A DNA stretch of 64,000 nucleotides, taken from NCBI RefSeq assembly GCF_003719335.1, contig NZ_RIAS01000002.1:310001-374000 (forward strand). The letters are read 5' to 3'. The position numbers were made by a program, and so were the translations under genes. This stretch comes from Paenibacillus amylolyticus (GTDB lineage Bacteria; Bacillota; Bacilli; Paenibacillales; Paenibacillaceae). This document shows, one piece after another, positions 16,573 through 26,230 of the stretch. The stretch's first letter is position 1. Each line of letters starts with the position of its first letter. The notes under the pieces were generated by a model. The model was given only the letters and a program-made list of their open reading frames with translations. It did not search any database and was not told where the DNA came from.

Positions 16573-18120
16573 ATGAATATCCCTTTTGTTAACGAACCAT
16601 TTACAGCTTTTACGGCGCAGGCGAACCGGGAAGCCTTTGAGGAAGCGCTCCGTAAGGTGGAATCCGAACTGGGGCAGGAATATCCGATGATTATCGGTGG
16701 GCAAAAAATAACCGGCAACCGCACGTTAACCTCCGTGAACCCGGCTGCAAAGGATCAGGTGATTGGAACGATTCATCAAGCCGATCAAGAACTGGCCGAG
16801 AAGGCTATCCAAACGGCTGCGGAAACGTTCCAGACCTGGAAACATACGGACCCGAATGAACGGGCCCGTTATCTGTACAAAGCGGCTGCAATCATGCGTC
16901 GCCGCAAGCATGAGTTCTCCGCCTGGATGGTCTATGAAGCGGGCAAAACCTGGCCTGAAGCAGATGCAGATACCGCCGAAGCGATTGACTTTATGGAGTT
17001 TTATGCACGGGAAATGCAGCGCCTCAGTGAGCCGCAGCCGCTTGTACGGATTGCCGGTGAAGATAATGAACTGACGTATATTCCGCTTGGTGTTGGTGTG
17101 GTGATTCCGCCGTGGAATTTCCCGCTGGCGATTATGGCAGGCATGACCTCGGCTGCTTTAGTTTCAGGCAACACGGTGGTGTTAAAACCGGCAAGCACCA
17201 CACCAGTCATCGCTGCGAAGTTCATGGAACTGCTTGATGAAGTGGGTTTGCCAGACGGGGTAGTGAACTTCTTGCCAGGGCCAGGCAGTGAGGTGGGTGA
17301 CTATCTTGTCGATCATGCACTGACTCGTTTTATCAGTTTTACGGGTTCCCGCGATGTCGGTCTGCGGATTAATGAACGTGCTGCACGCACCGCTCCAGGA
17401 CAGAAGTGGATCAAACGTGTGATCGCCGAGATGGGCGGCAAGGATTCCATCGTGGTTGACAGTGACAGTGATCTGGAACTCGCAGCCGATTCGATCACAG
17501 CTTCGGCTTTTGGTTTCTCGGGACAAAAGTGTTCGGCGTGCTCCCGTGCCATTATTCATAAGGATGTATATGATGAAGTATTAAAAAAGGTGATTGAACG
17601 GACACAAAAACTAACGATGGGTAGTCCGCTTGAAGTGGGAAATTACATGGGCCCTGTCATTGACGATAAAGCCTATGCAAAGATCACCGAATATATAGAA
17701 ATTGGCAAAGGGGAAGGACGGCTGGTTCATGGCGGAAGTACAGGCGATGCTGCAGGTTATTTCATCGAACCAACGATTATCGCGGACGTAGATCCGCAAG
17801 CTCGACTTGCGCAGGAAGAGATTTTTGGCCCTGTGCTCGCTTTCATCAAAGCCGATTCGTTCCAAGATGCGCTGGAGATTGCCAACAATACAGATTATGG
17901 CCTGACAGGTGCCGTGATCTCGCGCAATCGGGCACATCTGGAGCAGGCAAGACGTGAATATTTTGCCGGTAATCTGTATTTCAACCGCAAGTGTACGGGA
18001 GCATTGGTAGGAACACATCCATTTGGTGGATTTAATATGTCGGGTACAGATTCCAAAGCCGGGGGCAGGGATTATCTGCTGCTGTTTACCCAAGCGAAGC
18101 TGGTGTCTGAAAAATATTAA
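16573..18120 (+). CDS. pruA: L-glutamate gamma-semialdehyde (pyrroline-5-carboxylate) dehydrogenase
   Basis: NAD-dependent aldehyde dehydrogenase of 515 residues, the same length as B. subtilis RocA/PutC. It oxidises glutamate semialdehyde, the hydrolysed product of proline dehydrogenase, to glutamate. Motifs: [10 protein letters not shown] (nucleotide loop), FTGSRDVG, a general-base Glu in AEMGGKDS (E286) and the catalytic Cys in GQKCSACSR (C320); the family-specific tail [14 protein letters not shown] closes the protein. I choose ATG 16573, which has AAGGAGGA upstream; an in-frame GTG 36 nt earlier is not supported. Together with putB it completes proline to glutamate. It has its own sigma-54 promoter and a long leader. 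Confidence 0.96.
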   Translation: MNIPFVNEPFTAFTAQANREAFEEALRKVESELGQEYPMIIGGQKITGNRTLTSVNPAAKDQVIGTIHQADQELAEKAIQTAAETFQTWKHTDPNERARYLYKAAAIMRRRKHEFSAWMVYEAGKTWPEADADTAEAIDFMEFYAREMQRLSEPQPLVRIAGEDNELTYIPLGVGVVIPPWNFPLAIMAGMTSAALVSGNTVVLKPASTTPVIAAKFMELLDEVGLPDGVVNFLPGPGSEVGDYLVDHALTRFISFTGSRDVGLRINERAARTAPGQKWIKRVIAEMGGKDSIVVDSDSDLELAADSITASAFGFSGQKCSACSRAIIHKDVYDEVLKKVIERTQKLTMGSPLEVGNYMGPVIDDKAYAKITEYIEIGKGEGRLVHGGSTGDAAGYFIEPTIIADVDPQARLAQEEIFGPVLAFIKADSFQDALEIANNTDYGLTGAVISRNRAHLEQARREYFAGNLYFNRKCTGALVGTHPFGGFNMSGTDSKAGGRDYLLLFTQAKLVSEKY

Positions 18121-18154
18121 ATGACATTTGATGCTGCATGTATGTATTGACATG

Positions 18155-18183
18155 CTGACAATGCAGGAACTGTATGGTATTAT
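18155..18183 (+). promoter_or_regulatory. Candidate sigma-A promoter of sigL
   Basis: CTGACA, a 17-nt spacer and TATTAT upstream of sigL. A second copy of the dispersed 30-bp motif (18242) lies in the resulting leader. Confidence 0.45.
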
Positions 18184-18241
18184 GCCTGCAAAACCCTTTT
18201 GAAAATAGAGACAAAATGGGAGGTCACAGTTACGCTCCAAG

Positions 18242-18270
18242 TTATTCTATCATCGAAGTGTTCTGTGTCA
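18242..18270 (+). repeat. Dispersed motif TTATTCTGTCATCGGAGTG, copy 2 (diverged)
   Basis: TTATTCTATCATCGAAGTG followed by TTCTGTGTCAA; it differs from copy 1 at two positions in the first 19. It lies 70 nt before the sigL start codon, much as copy 1 lies before pruA. Confidence 0.5.
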
Positions 18271-18339
18271 ACCAGTCGCCGTTCAATGAATATCATGTCG
18301 CAATGAATAGTGTCCAGCATGACATAAGGAGGGCATCGG

Positions 18340-19644
18340 ATGTTAGGTGTTCAGTTGGTGCAGGAACAGCGCTTCCGGCTGTCCATCACGCCGGAAATGA
18401 AGCAGTCCTTTCATTTGCTGACCTTGTCCGGTCAGGAACTGAGTCGTTATTTACAGGATGCCGCAGCAGATAATCCGCTGCTTGAACTGGAAGAACAGTC
18501 TGTTTATTCTTTTAAGTCATCTAGACGAAACAACCAGCACATGTATACTTCCTATGACCCTTTGCTTCGGGCCAAAGGAACAGCGCCTACACTGGAACAA
18601 CTCCTTGCTTCGCAAATTCGGTTGATGAAAATTCCAGATAGACTGGAGAAGGTGGCGGTCTATTTGGCTGGATGTGTGAATGCCGATGGTTACTTGAAGG
18701 TTGAGCTGTCTGAAGTACAGGTCGAACTCGGATTGTCCGCGAGCGAACTGAACGCAGGAATTGATTTGCTTCAGTCTTTGGACCCTCCGGGTGTAGGAGC
18801 GCGGGATCTGCAAGAATGTTTGTTGTTGCAGATTCAGCGTGATCCAGCAGCGGTTCCTTATGCTGAACGTATTGTGAAGGCAGGTCTGGAGGCTCTGGTT
18901 CCTTTTCATCCCGGACGGACAGCAGGTAAGATTGGTATAACTTCGCGGGGAGCACAAGCAGCATACGAGTATATTACCCGGTTGGACCCCAAGCCTTGCC
19001 GATCGATAGGTTGTACTGAACGTGCACATTATATCGTTCCTGATGCTGTCGTGGATATGGTTCATGGGGAAATGGTGCTCAAACTGCTTGCGGCAGGCAA
19101 TCCTCGCGTATCTGTGAATGAAGCATGCAGCAATTGGATACAGGAGGCGTCTCCGGGTGAAATCTGGGTGACTCGGGCAACAGAGGCGAGAGCCATTATG
19201 CGCAGTGTGCAACAGCGGCGCAGGACATTGTTGCGTGTGCTGATGGCTATCATGGAAGAGCAAAAACGCTTTTTGAGCGAGGGGCCTGTTGCACTGGCGC
19301 CGCTTAATCTGGCTGCGATTGCTGAGAAGGTGCGGATGCATGAATCGACAGTTAGCCGGGCCGTGAACGGAAAATACATACACACTCCGTATGGCGTGTA
19401 TGAGGTTAAGGCTTTTTTCGATTCCGGCATTACGATGGTATCTGGAGGGCAGACGTCTGCATCGGCCGTCAAACGGCGGTTGAAGGAAATCATTCGAACC
19501 GAGCAATTAAGCAAGCCATACTCAGACAGTCAATTATCCGCTCTCCTTGAAGGCGAGGGGATCATCATTTCCCGAAGAACCGTTGCGAAATACAGGGAGG
19601 AGCTTCGAATTCTGTCATCCTTGGAACGAAAACGCTGGGCCTGA
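18340..19644 (+). CDS. sigL: RNA polymerase sigma-54 factor (SigL/RpoN)
   Basis: A 434-residue sigma-54 factor, close to the B. subtilis SigL length. The N-terminal region I is glutamine- and leucine-rich, as needed for activator response (LVQEQRFRLSITPEMKQSFH). The core-binding domain is central. The C-terminal HTH (HESTVSRAVNGKYI) precedes the RpoN box, read here as SRRTVAKYREELRI, which contacts the -24 element. ATG 18340 has AAGGAGGG 7 nt upstream. It sits directly after pruA, so this cluster holds the sigma factor, a dedicated activator and two sigma-54 promoters, comparable to the SigL/RocR control of arginine and proline use in Bacillus. A strong terminator follows. Confidence 0.95.
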   Translation: MLGVQLVQEQRFRLSITPEMKQSFHLLTLSGQELSRYLQDAAADNPLLELEEQSVYSFKSSRRNNQHMYTSYDPLLRAKGTAPTLEQLLASQIRLMKIPDRLEKVAVYLAGCVNADGYLKVELSEVQVELGLSASELNAGIDLLQSLDPPGVGARDLQECLLLQIQRDPAAVPYAERIVKAGLEALVPFHPGRTAGKIGITSRGAQAAYEYITRLDPKPCRSIGCTERAHYIVPDAVVDMVHGEMVLKLLAAGNPRVSVNEACSNWIQEASPGEIWVTRATEARAIMRSVQQRRRTLLRVLMAIMEEQKRFLSEGPVALAPLNLAAIAEKVRMHESTVSRAVNGKYIHTPYGVYEVKAFFDSGITMVSGGQTSASAVKRRLKEIIRTEQLSKPYSDSQLSALLEGEGIIISRRTVAKYREELRILSSLERKRWA

Positions 19645-19720
19645 AGTGTACATGTCTTATCATGTTAAGTCTGAACGACTCTTTAAAATATCTGAAGTTT
19701 ATCCTGTGAAATTATACTTC

Positions 19721-19765
19721 AAGAAGCCCTGTTACCCGTTGATCAACGGATAACAGGGCTTCTTT
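19721..19765. terminator. Terminator between sigL and aspA
   Basis: AAGAAGCCCTGTTA pairs perfectly with TAACAGGGCTTCTT around a loop that itself contains CCGTTGATCAACGG. The symmetric 14-bp stem can serve both convergent genes, though the T-tract is short on either strand. Confidence 0.8.
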
Positions 19766-19800
19766 GGCATTTTCAATCTGGATTCATATGTTCGGCTTGT

Positions 19801-21234
19801 TTACATGCGCTCCATATTACGCAGGAAATGCTCTCCCGCAATCCCCGGCGTGGTCATCTGCTCTGGATGCAAGATCTCTTCCAATTCTTCTGGAGTCAGC
19901 AAACCTCGCTCCAATATAATTTCCTGCAGGGTCATACCGGTTTTCAATGCTTCTTTTACAATGGAAGCAGCTACGTTGTAACCAAGATGCGGGTTCAAAG
20001 CAGTCACGACACTAAAACTTTGTTTCATGATTAGCTCGCAGCGCTCCCGATTGGCTTCCATCTCTTCCACGGCGTAGCGTGTAAACACATCAATTCCGTT
20101 ATTCATAATCTTCAGTGATTGCAGCAGGTTAAATGCAATAACAGGGCCCATTACATTCAGCTCAAACTGTCCAGCTTCACAAGCCATACAGATCGTATGG
20201 TCATTTCCCATAACCTGGAAGGATACCTGGTTGATGACCTCTGCCATGACCGGATTGACTTTCCCGGGCATAATGGAAGATCCCGGCTGACGTGGCGGCA
20301 GAAGCAGTTCGTTAAGTCCGGCACGCGGGCCTGAAGCCATCATGCGGATGTCATTACAGATTTTCGAGAGGCTGACGGCACATACTTTCAGAGCCGCCGA
20401 GAGTTCCAGATACGCATCTGTGTTCTGGGTAGCGTCAACCAAATCATCTGCGGTCTGCAACGGCAGGCCAGTCACCTCAGACAGATACTCGGTAACCTTA
20501 ACGATATACTCCGGTTTGGCATTGAGTCCTGTACCTACAGCTGTTGCACCCATGTTGATTGTAAGCATGCGCTTGTTGGCATATTGAAGACGTTCAATAT
20601 CCCGTCCAATGACGCGCGCATAAGCACCGAACTCTTGTCCAAGGCGAATAGGCACGGCATCCTGAAGGTGGGTACGTCCTACTTTGACAACATCGTTGAA
20701 CTCGACTTCTTTTTTGTGGAAGGCTTCCTGCAGTTTTTTCATCGTACCCAGCAGGGTCTCCGAGAGCTGATAAGCCGCAATGCGCAGCGCAGTTGGCACA
20801 ACGTCATTGGTAGACTGAGACATGTTCACATGATTGTTGGGGTTACAGTGGAAGTAGTCTCCCTTGTTTTTGGTTAACAGCTCAAGTCCGCGATTGGCCA
20901 AAATTTCGTTGATATTCATATTCATGGAGGTGCCTGCACCGCCCTGAATGGAGTCTACAATAAAATGATCGAGATGATGGCCTTTCATCATTTCATCCGC
21001 TGCCATGATGATGACTTCCCCAATTTTGTTTGGGAGCATTTTCAGTTCCATGTTCGCCATCGCCGCCGCTTTTTTAACAGCAGCCAGTGCCGTGATCAGT
21101 TCGCGATGAACCGGAACGCCGGTAATCGGGAAGTTCTCTACAGCCCGCACCGTCTGAATTCCATAGTACGCATAAGCTGGAATTTCTTTTTCGCCGATAA
21201 AATCTTTCTCCGTCCGTGTGGACATAGTAGACAT
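19801..21234 (-). CDS. aspA: Aspartate ammonia-lyase (aspartase)
   Basis: A 477-residue member of the fumarase/aspartase superfamily that splits L-aspartate into fumarate and ammonium. The superfamily signature GSSIMPGKVNP (catalytic Ser loop) is intact. So are the TSMNMNINEILANR segment and the NPNNHVNMSQSTNDVVPTA region typical of aspartases rather than fumarases. I choose the ATG at 21234 because GGAGG is 8 nt upstream; the longest frame begins eight codons earlier. It is convergent with sigL and shares its terminator. With ald and the proline genes it makes this region an amino-acid catabolism block that feeds pyruvate, glutamate and fumarate. Confidence 0.95.
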   Translation of the reverse strand: MSTMSTRTEKDFIGEKEIPAYAYYGIQTVRAVENFPITGVPVHRELITALAAVKKAAAMANMELKMLPNKIGEVIIMAADEMMKGHHLDHFIVDSIQGGAGTSMNMNINEILANRGLELLTKNKGDYFHCNPNNHVNMSQSTNDVVPTALRIAAYQLSETLLGTMKKLQEAFHKKEVEFNDVVKVGRTHLQDAVPIRLGQEFGAYARVIGRDIERLQYANKRMLTINMGATAVGTGLNAKPEYIVKVTEYLSEVTGLPLQTADDLVDATQNTDAYLELSAALKVCAVSLSKICNDIRMMASGPRAGLNELLLPPRQPGSSIMPGKVNPVMAEVINQVSFQVMGNDHTICMACEAGQFELNVMGPVIAFNLLQSLKIMNNGIDVFTRYAVEEMEANRERCELIMKQSFSVVTALNPHLGYNVAASIVKEALKTGMTLQEIILERGLLTPEELEEILHPEQMTTPGIAGEHFLRNMERM

Positions 21235-21567
21235 CTCGTTCGCCTCCAGTGGCATCATAAAAATAGTTCGGCTCCAGCATTGCTGAAGCGCACTCAGTAT
21301 ATCATTTAAGCAAAATAGATGCCAAGCTAAATGATTCTTTCGTTGAAACCGATAATAATTTAAATTGGGGAATTTAAAATTTCATATCATGAATTACAGC
21401 AACAAGGGAGGGGTACCTAAGCTTGTCTATTCATTATGAGCTTTATGGTATGAAAGTCATGCATGGACGACATGTAAAAGGTAAATAGAGCGTTTTCAGT
21501 GATGTTTGTCACAGGGGATTTGGTACAAGATTGGTAAAATAGGAAAAAAGGACTACGGGGTGCGAAC
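21235..21567. other. Divergent intergenic region, aspA/chemoreceptor
   Basis: 333 bp, AT-rich, between two divergent genes. I see no gene, repeat or convincing operator. The chemoreceptor has only a G-rich ribosome site (GGGGTG). Confidence 0.5.
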
Positions 21568-22845
21568 ATGAAATGGACTTTAGGGGCAAAGACTGTCGCA
21601 GGTTTGGTACTAATTTCAATTATTACGTACGGAACTAGTGGCTTTTTTATTTTCTTTGTAAAAGATTGGATTTCACTTGATATGCCAAACTGGCTGTACA
21701 TATCTATCATTTTGCTTATGGGAGTATGTTGGAACGGAATTCTCGGCTGGATTGCTTCCCGCTATCTAACTCGTCCGATTGTTCAGCTATCTCGTGCAGC
21801 ACAGCAGGTATCTTCCGGCGATTTGACCACAGAGATTCCGCAGCGACGTACGCAAGACGAGCTTACCGTATTATATGATGCGTTCAACGTAATGGTTTCT
21901 AATCTGAGGAGTATCGTGAATGATATTGCGGATAGTACACGAACAACCTCTCAGAACGCCCAGTCATTAAGTGAAGCTATCACCCAGGCAGCGGAACAGA
22001 TCGAGATGATGTCTGAGGCGGTGGATCATATTGCGGTTGGCGTAGAGGATCAGAAAGTGACTTCCCAGCATTCATTGATTACCGCCGATGAAATGTTAAA
22101 TGATTTTCAGAAGATGCAACATCAGTCTTTGGGCATGACCGAACTGTCGGGTAAGATGGAACAATCAGTGGGTCATACGAAAGAAACCTTCTCATCATTG
22201 ATGAAAGGCATGAACGAACTGGCCGAGTCTCACAATCGTTCCCGTGATATTATGCTGCTCTTGGAGAAGGAAGCTTCCGATATCGAAGTGATTACACATT
22301 CGGTTAAAAATATTGCTGAAGAAACAGGGTTACTCGCCTTGAATGCTTCGATTGAAGCGGCGCGTGCAGGAGAAGAGGGCGCAGGATTTGCCGTTGTAGC
22401 GCAGCAGATTCGGAAACTCGCTGATGAGAGTAAAGATTCGGTGCATCGTATTAATGAACTGATTAGTCGCGTACAGCAACGAATTCGAGAAACCGTGGAG
22501 CTTAGCCATGAACAGCATGGACTAGTTGTCCACGAGTCGGAACGAACCGTTTCCGTAGATCAGACGTTGCTTGAATTGACAGGCACGGTTGAAGTGTTTA
22601 TGAAAGGCGCTCATGATATCGGTTCCAAAATTGCGGAGCAGACAGGGCGTGTGGAGCAAACGCATGGTCATGTGAAGAAGATCCAGGGGAAAGCCGGGTC
22701 CTTCTCTGATGAAGCGAAGCGCATCATGGATGCGGCGCATGAGGAGACTGCAATCATGGAAGAAATATCTTCTTCGGCAGAAGAGTTAAGACAATTAACA
22801 GATCGGTTACTGGATAAAACCAAAGCATTCCGGATGCAGCCTTAA
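21568..22845 (+). CDS. Methyl-accepting chemotaxis protein lacking a ligand domain
   Basis: A 425-residue chemoreceptor-type signal transducer. Two membrane helices (about 10-33 and 42-64) are separated by only about eight residues, so there is no extracellular sensor domain. A HAMP domain follows (about 64-118, with [16 protein letters not shown]). The signalling domain contains the kinase-control hairpin [20 protein letters not shown] and then [18 protein letters not shown]. The tip has E-T-G in place of the usual Q/E-T-N. It may sense the membrane state, redox or an intracellular cue, or act with another receptor. It stands alone, with a terminator overlapping its 3' end. Confidence 0.9.
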   Translation: MKWTLGAKTVAGLVLISIITYGTSGFFIFFVKDWISLDMPNWLYISIILLMGVCWNGILGWIASRYLTRPIVQLSRAAQQVSSGDLTTEIPQRRTQDELTVLYDAFNVMVSNLRSIVNDIADSTRTTSQNAQSLSEAITQAAEQIEMMSEAVDHIAVGVEDQKVTSQHSLITADEMLNDFQKMQHQSLGMTELSGKMEQSVGHTKETFSSLMKGMNELAESHNRSRDIMLLLEKEASDIEVITHSVKNIAEETGLLALNASIEAARAGEEGAGFAVVAQQIRKLADESKDSVHRINELISRVQQRIRETVELSHEQHGLVVHESERTVSVDQTLLELTGTVEVFMKGAHDIGSKIAEQTGRVEQTHGHVKKIQGKAGSFSDEAKRIMDAAHEETAIMEEISSSAEELRQLTDRLLDKTKAFRMQP

Positions 22846-22867
22846 GCTGCTTCCGGAGTGTTTTTTT
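22826..22867 (+). terminator. Terminator of the chemoreceptor gene
   Basis: ATTCCGGA-T-GCAGC pairs with GCTGC-T-TCCGGAGT, followed by seven T residues. The stem overlaps the last codons and stop of the gene. Confidence 0.85.
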
Positions 22868-22883
22868 ATTTTCCGGGAAATTA

Positions 22884-23043
22884 GGGCGTGTCTTGAAACC
22901 TACTGAAGTACATCTTTTACCCCCTTTTCGCCCCCTGCTACGTCACTTCCCCTTGACGTGCCCCGGCACGCCTGCGGGAAACTTCCTTGCTTGGAACGAA
23001 AATTCGGCAAAATCTGCTTTCTTCACAGTTTTTAGACACGCCC
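22884..23043. mobile_element. MITE-like element with TA flanks
   Basis: A 160-bp element bounded by inverted repeats GGGCGTGTCTTGAAAC at the left and GTTTTTAGACACGCCC at the right (14 of 16 match), flanked on both sides by TA (22882-22883 and 23044-23045), as a TA target duplication would leave. The interior has no reading frame and is locally C-rich. This is the size and layout of a non-autonomous derivative of a TA-targeting insertion sequence (IS630- or IS427-type); no parent transposase is in the window. Confidence 0.65.
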
Positions 23044-23189
23044 TAGCTTATTATGGTAAAAGACGAATGTTTTTTCGTGTGATTGAAGATTTGTAAAGAT
23101 TTTTTAAGAAAGATTAACAAAATTGCAACGCGCGGGCGATAAATGACGATATAATAGGATTATCACAACAGAAGAAGGAGCCCAGTATA

Positions 23190-24035
23190 TTGAAAACTTG
23201 GACAGGTATCCTGCTGATGATTATTTTGGCGGTGGCTACTCTTTCAGTAACTTCAACTGCCAAAACGACAAATGAGTCGCAACAACAGCTTAATATAGAT
23301 GAATCATCCAGCCAGGCCGTAGCGGCCGAGGCTTCCCATATCGATCGAATGAATGATGCAGTGAGCAACAACAAAGAAATGATGCAAGTTCAAGCAGATG
23401 ATGTTTCGGTGGCACCGGAGAATAACGATGTTCGAGTGTACCCAATGAGCGTCGAAGGCTCTGGATATATATATAATGGCCTTGTGGTTGAGGCAAACGG
23501 TAAGAAACGTGAATTTAGTGATTGGAGAGCAGAGGGGGGATCATACAAACCTGAAGTACATGAACTGGATTTGAACGGCGACGGTAAAAAAGAGATTGTG
23601 GTGTTGTATTCAGAGGGACACGGCACCGGAATTTATCTGGGTCAGGCACATATTCTTGATCCGGTTACACTGGAAGTAATGAAGATGCAGACTTTGGATG
23701 AGATTGTGAAAGAACATGTGGAGTCCAAAGTGACTACAGGCTCTGACCAGATCAACATAGATATTACCGTGGATGGGGTTCCAGCCGAGTCCTCCAATGT
23801 GGAGAAGGGAGCCGGTGATGGCCTCTACAATGATAAGTTACAATTTGGTCGTGTGACTTATTATAGCGTCGAGAGCGGAAAGCTTGTTGTTTCTACATCG
23901 GGTGCGTATGGCGAAGGATTGTATGCCGGCGATTTAACGTTTTCTTATGTGTTTCAGGACGGTGAATGGAAGGCGAACGACTTGAAATATAGTATGGAAG
24001 TATATGAAGAGGAATACTACGAATCATTTGATTGA
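23190..24035 (+). CDS. Exported protein with a calcium-type D-x-N-x-D repeat, unknown function
   Basis: A 281-residue protein with an N-terminal signal or anchor (MKTWTGILLMIILAVATLSV). A low-complexity acidic stretch (about 25-80) follows, then a globular domain with HELDLNGDGKKEIVVLYSEG. That D-x-N-x-D-G motif is typical of FG-GAP/VCBS or dockerin-like calcium loops. The C-terminus is rich in Tyr and Glu (VYEEEYYESF). The start is TTG 23190 with AAGGAG upstream. It lies just after the MITE-like element and ahead of a surface protein gene. I do not recognise a specific family; it is likely a secreted or membrane-tethered wall-side protein. Confidence 0.7.
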   Translation: MKTWTGILLMIILAVATLSVTSTAKTTNESQQQLNIDESSSQAVAAEASHIDRMNDAVSNNKEMMQVQADDVSVAPENNDVRVYPMSVEGSGYIYNGLVVEANGKKREFSDWRAEGGSYKPEVHELDLNGDGKKEIVVLYSEGHGTGIYLGQAHILDPVTLEVMKMQTLDEIVKEHVESKVTTGSDQINIDITVDGVPAESSNVEKGAGDGLYNDKLQFGRVTYYSVESGKLVVSTSGAYGEGLYAGDLTFSYVFQDGEWKANDLKYSMEVYEEEYYESFD

Positions 24036-24209
24036 GCATTCTATGAGCTTGTGCTGCAGCACGAGGTCTTAGATGTAAATACCTAATAAAATATAGGACA
24101 TGCCATGGCAAGCGTGACCATTGGATGGGGCTGAAAAAAAAGGAGTGACTGCAGCCTCATTTTGTGCTGTCTGAAAATAAAAAAAGTTACGGAAAAATGC
24201 TGAAAACAA

Positions 24210-24262
24210 TTGACATTCACGCTTTAGTCGTTTAAATGTATAAAGGACAACTCATTTAAACG
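24210..24262 (+). promoter_or_regulatory. Promoter with 10-bp perfect inverted repeat
   Basis: TTGACA at 24210-24215 is followed by CGTTTAAATG (24229-24238) and its exact inverse CATTTAAACG (24253-24262), 14 nt apart. One arm overlaps the expected -10 region and the other lies in the early leader, a good position for a repressor site or an mRNA hairpin upstream of the GGGAGGG ribosome site. Confidence 0.6.
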
Positions 24263-24278
24263 TCTGGGAGGGAATTTG

Positions 24279-24986
24279 ATGAAGAAAAAAGTCGTACTTG
24301 GTTTGATGGTGGGCACATTGACACTCGGTATTGGTACAGGTGCACTCGCAGCTACAGGTTTGGAGCAAATCAAAGCGTATCTCAACAGCAAAATCACCCT
24401 GAAATTAAATGGTGAGACAGTGACAGCGAAGGATGCGAATGGCAAGACGGTACTGCCGATCACATATAACGGAACCACATATTTGCCGGTTCGTGCAGTA
24501 GGTACTTTGCTTGGAACAGAGATCAATTATGACGGTGCCACTTCATCCGTCCTCATCGGTGGAACGAATGGGTCCGCGCCAGTAACAAACACCAAAGTAA
24601 CGCTGAGTGTACTTGGAACGTCCGTACTGGGATCTACCGCTTGGCACACCAAAGATCCTAAGGATACCACATACAAAGGCAAAGATTACAAAGATGTTTA
24701 TCTTCATAATGACCCTTCGAAGCAGGGGGATGATATCCAGATTAATACGGGTAAAAAGTATTCTTCTCTGCACTTGGAACTTGCCGCACTAAAGGGAAAT
24801 CAGGAGATTCATATCTATGATCAGGATCTCGCGACACTCAAAAAGTTCAATATCACTCCGGAAAGCGGTATGATGAGTCTAGATGTAGATGTGAAAGGTA
24901 CAGATGCTGTGTATGTCGAGATTGTATCCGAAGATCCAGGTTCAGCCTTGTTTGTACCACTTACTACATCGTATCTGACCAAGTAA
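24279..24986 (+). CDS. Secreted protein with copper-amine-oxidase-N-like stalk domain
   Basis: A 235-residue exported protein: signal peptide about 1-25 (KKKVVLGLMVGTLTLGIG, cleavage near ALA-ATG). A short domain follows with KITLKLNGETVTAKDANGKT and YNGTTYLPVRAVGTLLGTEI. This is the Cu_amine_oxidN1-type module common in Paenibacillus surface proteins. The C-terminal half (about 105-235) is a beta-rich domain resembling NPCBM-like sugar-binding modules (YSSLHLELAAL, then a strand-rich end), which I infer from pattern only. ATG 24279 is preferred over the TTG directly before it. Its promoter carries a perfect inverted repeat and it ends in a bidirectional terminator. Role: probably cell-envelope binding. 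Confidence 0.7.
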   Translation: MKKKVVLGLMVGTLTLGIGTGALAATGLEQIKAYLNSKITLKLNGETVTAKDANGKTVLPITYNGTTYLPVRAVGTLLGTEINYDGATSSVLIGGTNGSAPVTNTKVTLSVLGTSVLGSTAWHTKDPKDTTYKGKDYKDVYLHNDPSKQGDDIQINTGKKYSSLHLELAALKGNQEIHIYDQDLATLKKFNITPESGMMSLDVDVKGTDAVYVEIVSEDPGSALFVPLTTSYLTK

Positions 24987-25012
24987 AACAGACTATGTAT
25001 GCTGGTTAATAA

Positions 25013-25087
25013 AAAACGATGATTCACCAGGCATCCTCTGACTCAAGTCTTGAATACAGAGCTGTGTGGTGATCATCGTTTTATTTT
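25013..25087. terminator. Bidirectional terminator
   Basis: AAAACGATGATTCACCA pairs with TGGTGATCATCGTTTT (one bulge) around a long loop. Runs of A and T at either side let it serve both convergent genes. Confidence 0.7.
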
Positions 25088-25133
25088 CATTTTATTGAAC
25101 ATTCAATGTTGACTTACCGGACAATCACGAATA

Positions 25134-26108
25134 TTAGCGGATCATGGTATCCAGCGGTTTCAGGTTTGCTTCAATCTCAGCACGGCGTCCTTCCAGGAAC
25201 GGAGGTAACGCCAGTGATTCTCCAAGTGTGGCGAAGTCCTCGTCCGTATCGAATCCCGGGCCATCTGTCGCAAGCTCAAACAGAATACCGTTAGCTTCAC
25301 GGAAGTACAGGGAACGGAAGTAGAAGCGGTCTACAAAACCGGAGCTTGGGAAGTGGAACTGATGTACTCGGTCAACCCACTGTCTTAACTCTTCCTCATT
25401 GTCTACACGGAATGCCACATGGTGCACACTGCCGCGACCTGGCCGCTCTTGTTCCAAATCGTTGCGTTCTTCCAAATGAACTTCTGAACCGCTGCCGCCT
25501 TCACCAGATTCGAACACAAGTACATCAGGTTGACCTGGAGTAAACGCAGGGTAGCTGCCTTTTGCTCTAAATCCAAGCAACTCGGTGAGAACAGGTGTAG
25601 TGAGTGAAGCATCTCGTACAGTCAGATGAATTGGGCCGAGTCCAATGATGCCATACTCTGCTGGCACAGGGCTTCGATCCCAAGGTTTACCCCCGGCAAC
25701 ACCCGAGTTATGTTCATCGGAAACGAGAATCAGCCGCATACCTTCAAAGTCTGTGAATGACAGTGTTGCACGGCCTCCACGTTGCACAATCTCGCCGTGA
25801 GGTACTTCATATTCGTCGAAGCGTTGTGCCCAATACGCAAGAGCTGCATCACTTGGCACACGAAGTGAGGTAGCAGAGATGCTGTTTACACCTTCACGTG
25901 TACGCCCAGCCATCGGAATTTCGAAGAAGGTAAGCTCTGTGCCGGGATTTCCTTTCTCATCTCCATAAAACAGGTGATAGACCGAAACGTCATCTTGATT
26001 GACCGTTTTTTTGATCAGACGAAGGCCCATGATGTCCGTATAGAAACGGTAGTTTTGATCTGCATGTGCGGTAAGCGCGGATACGTGGTGAAGCCCTTTG
26101 ATTAGCAT
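25134..26108 (-). CDS. VOC-family ring-cleaving dioxygenase (MhqO-like)
   Basis: A 324-residue protein of two vicinal-oxygen-chelate (glyoxalase-type) modules. The N-terminal IKGLHHVSALTAHADQNYRF carries the first metal His. A second module begins GLGPIHLTVRD, and SVHHVAFRV with LFELATDGPGF supplies the remaining His and Glu ligands. Length and motifs match the Bacillus MhqO/MhqA putative ring-cleaving dioxygenases, which remove quinones and catechols during electrophile stress. ATG 26108 has AGGAGG upstream. The upstream region carries the palindrome AAGTTA-C-TAACTT (26231), of a type bound by MarR- or HxlR-family repressors, so it is probably induced by quinones. The repressor gene is not next to it. 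Confidence 0.88.
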   Translation of the reverse strand: MLIKGLHHVSALTAHADQNYRFYTDIMGLRLIKKTVNQDDVSVYHLFYGDEKGNPGTELTFFEIPMAGRTREGVNSISATSLRVPSDAALAYWAQRFDEYEVPHGEIVQRGGRATLSFTDFEGMRLILVSDEHNSGVAGGKPWDRSPVPAEYGIIGLGPIHLTVRDASLTTPVLTELLGFRAKGSYPAFTPGQPDVLVFESGEGGSGSEVHLEERNDLEQERPGRGSVHHVAFRVDNEEELRQWVDRVHQFHFPSSGFVDRFYFRSLYFREANGILFELATDGPGFDTDEDFATLGESLALPPFLEGRRAEIEANLKPLDTMIR

Positions 26109-26230
26109 AATATATTCCTCCTAGAGATAGAGTTGAAGTCTTATGAAAGTTTGTTGAATGTACTAGAGAGCTTAAGGTTCTGAAAAATAAGTCAGAATGA
26201 ATGAAGAGTGGAAAACAGATATTTAATTTA

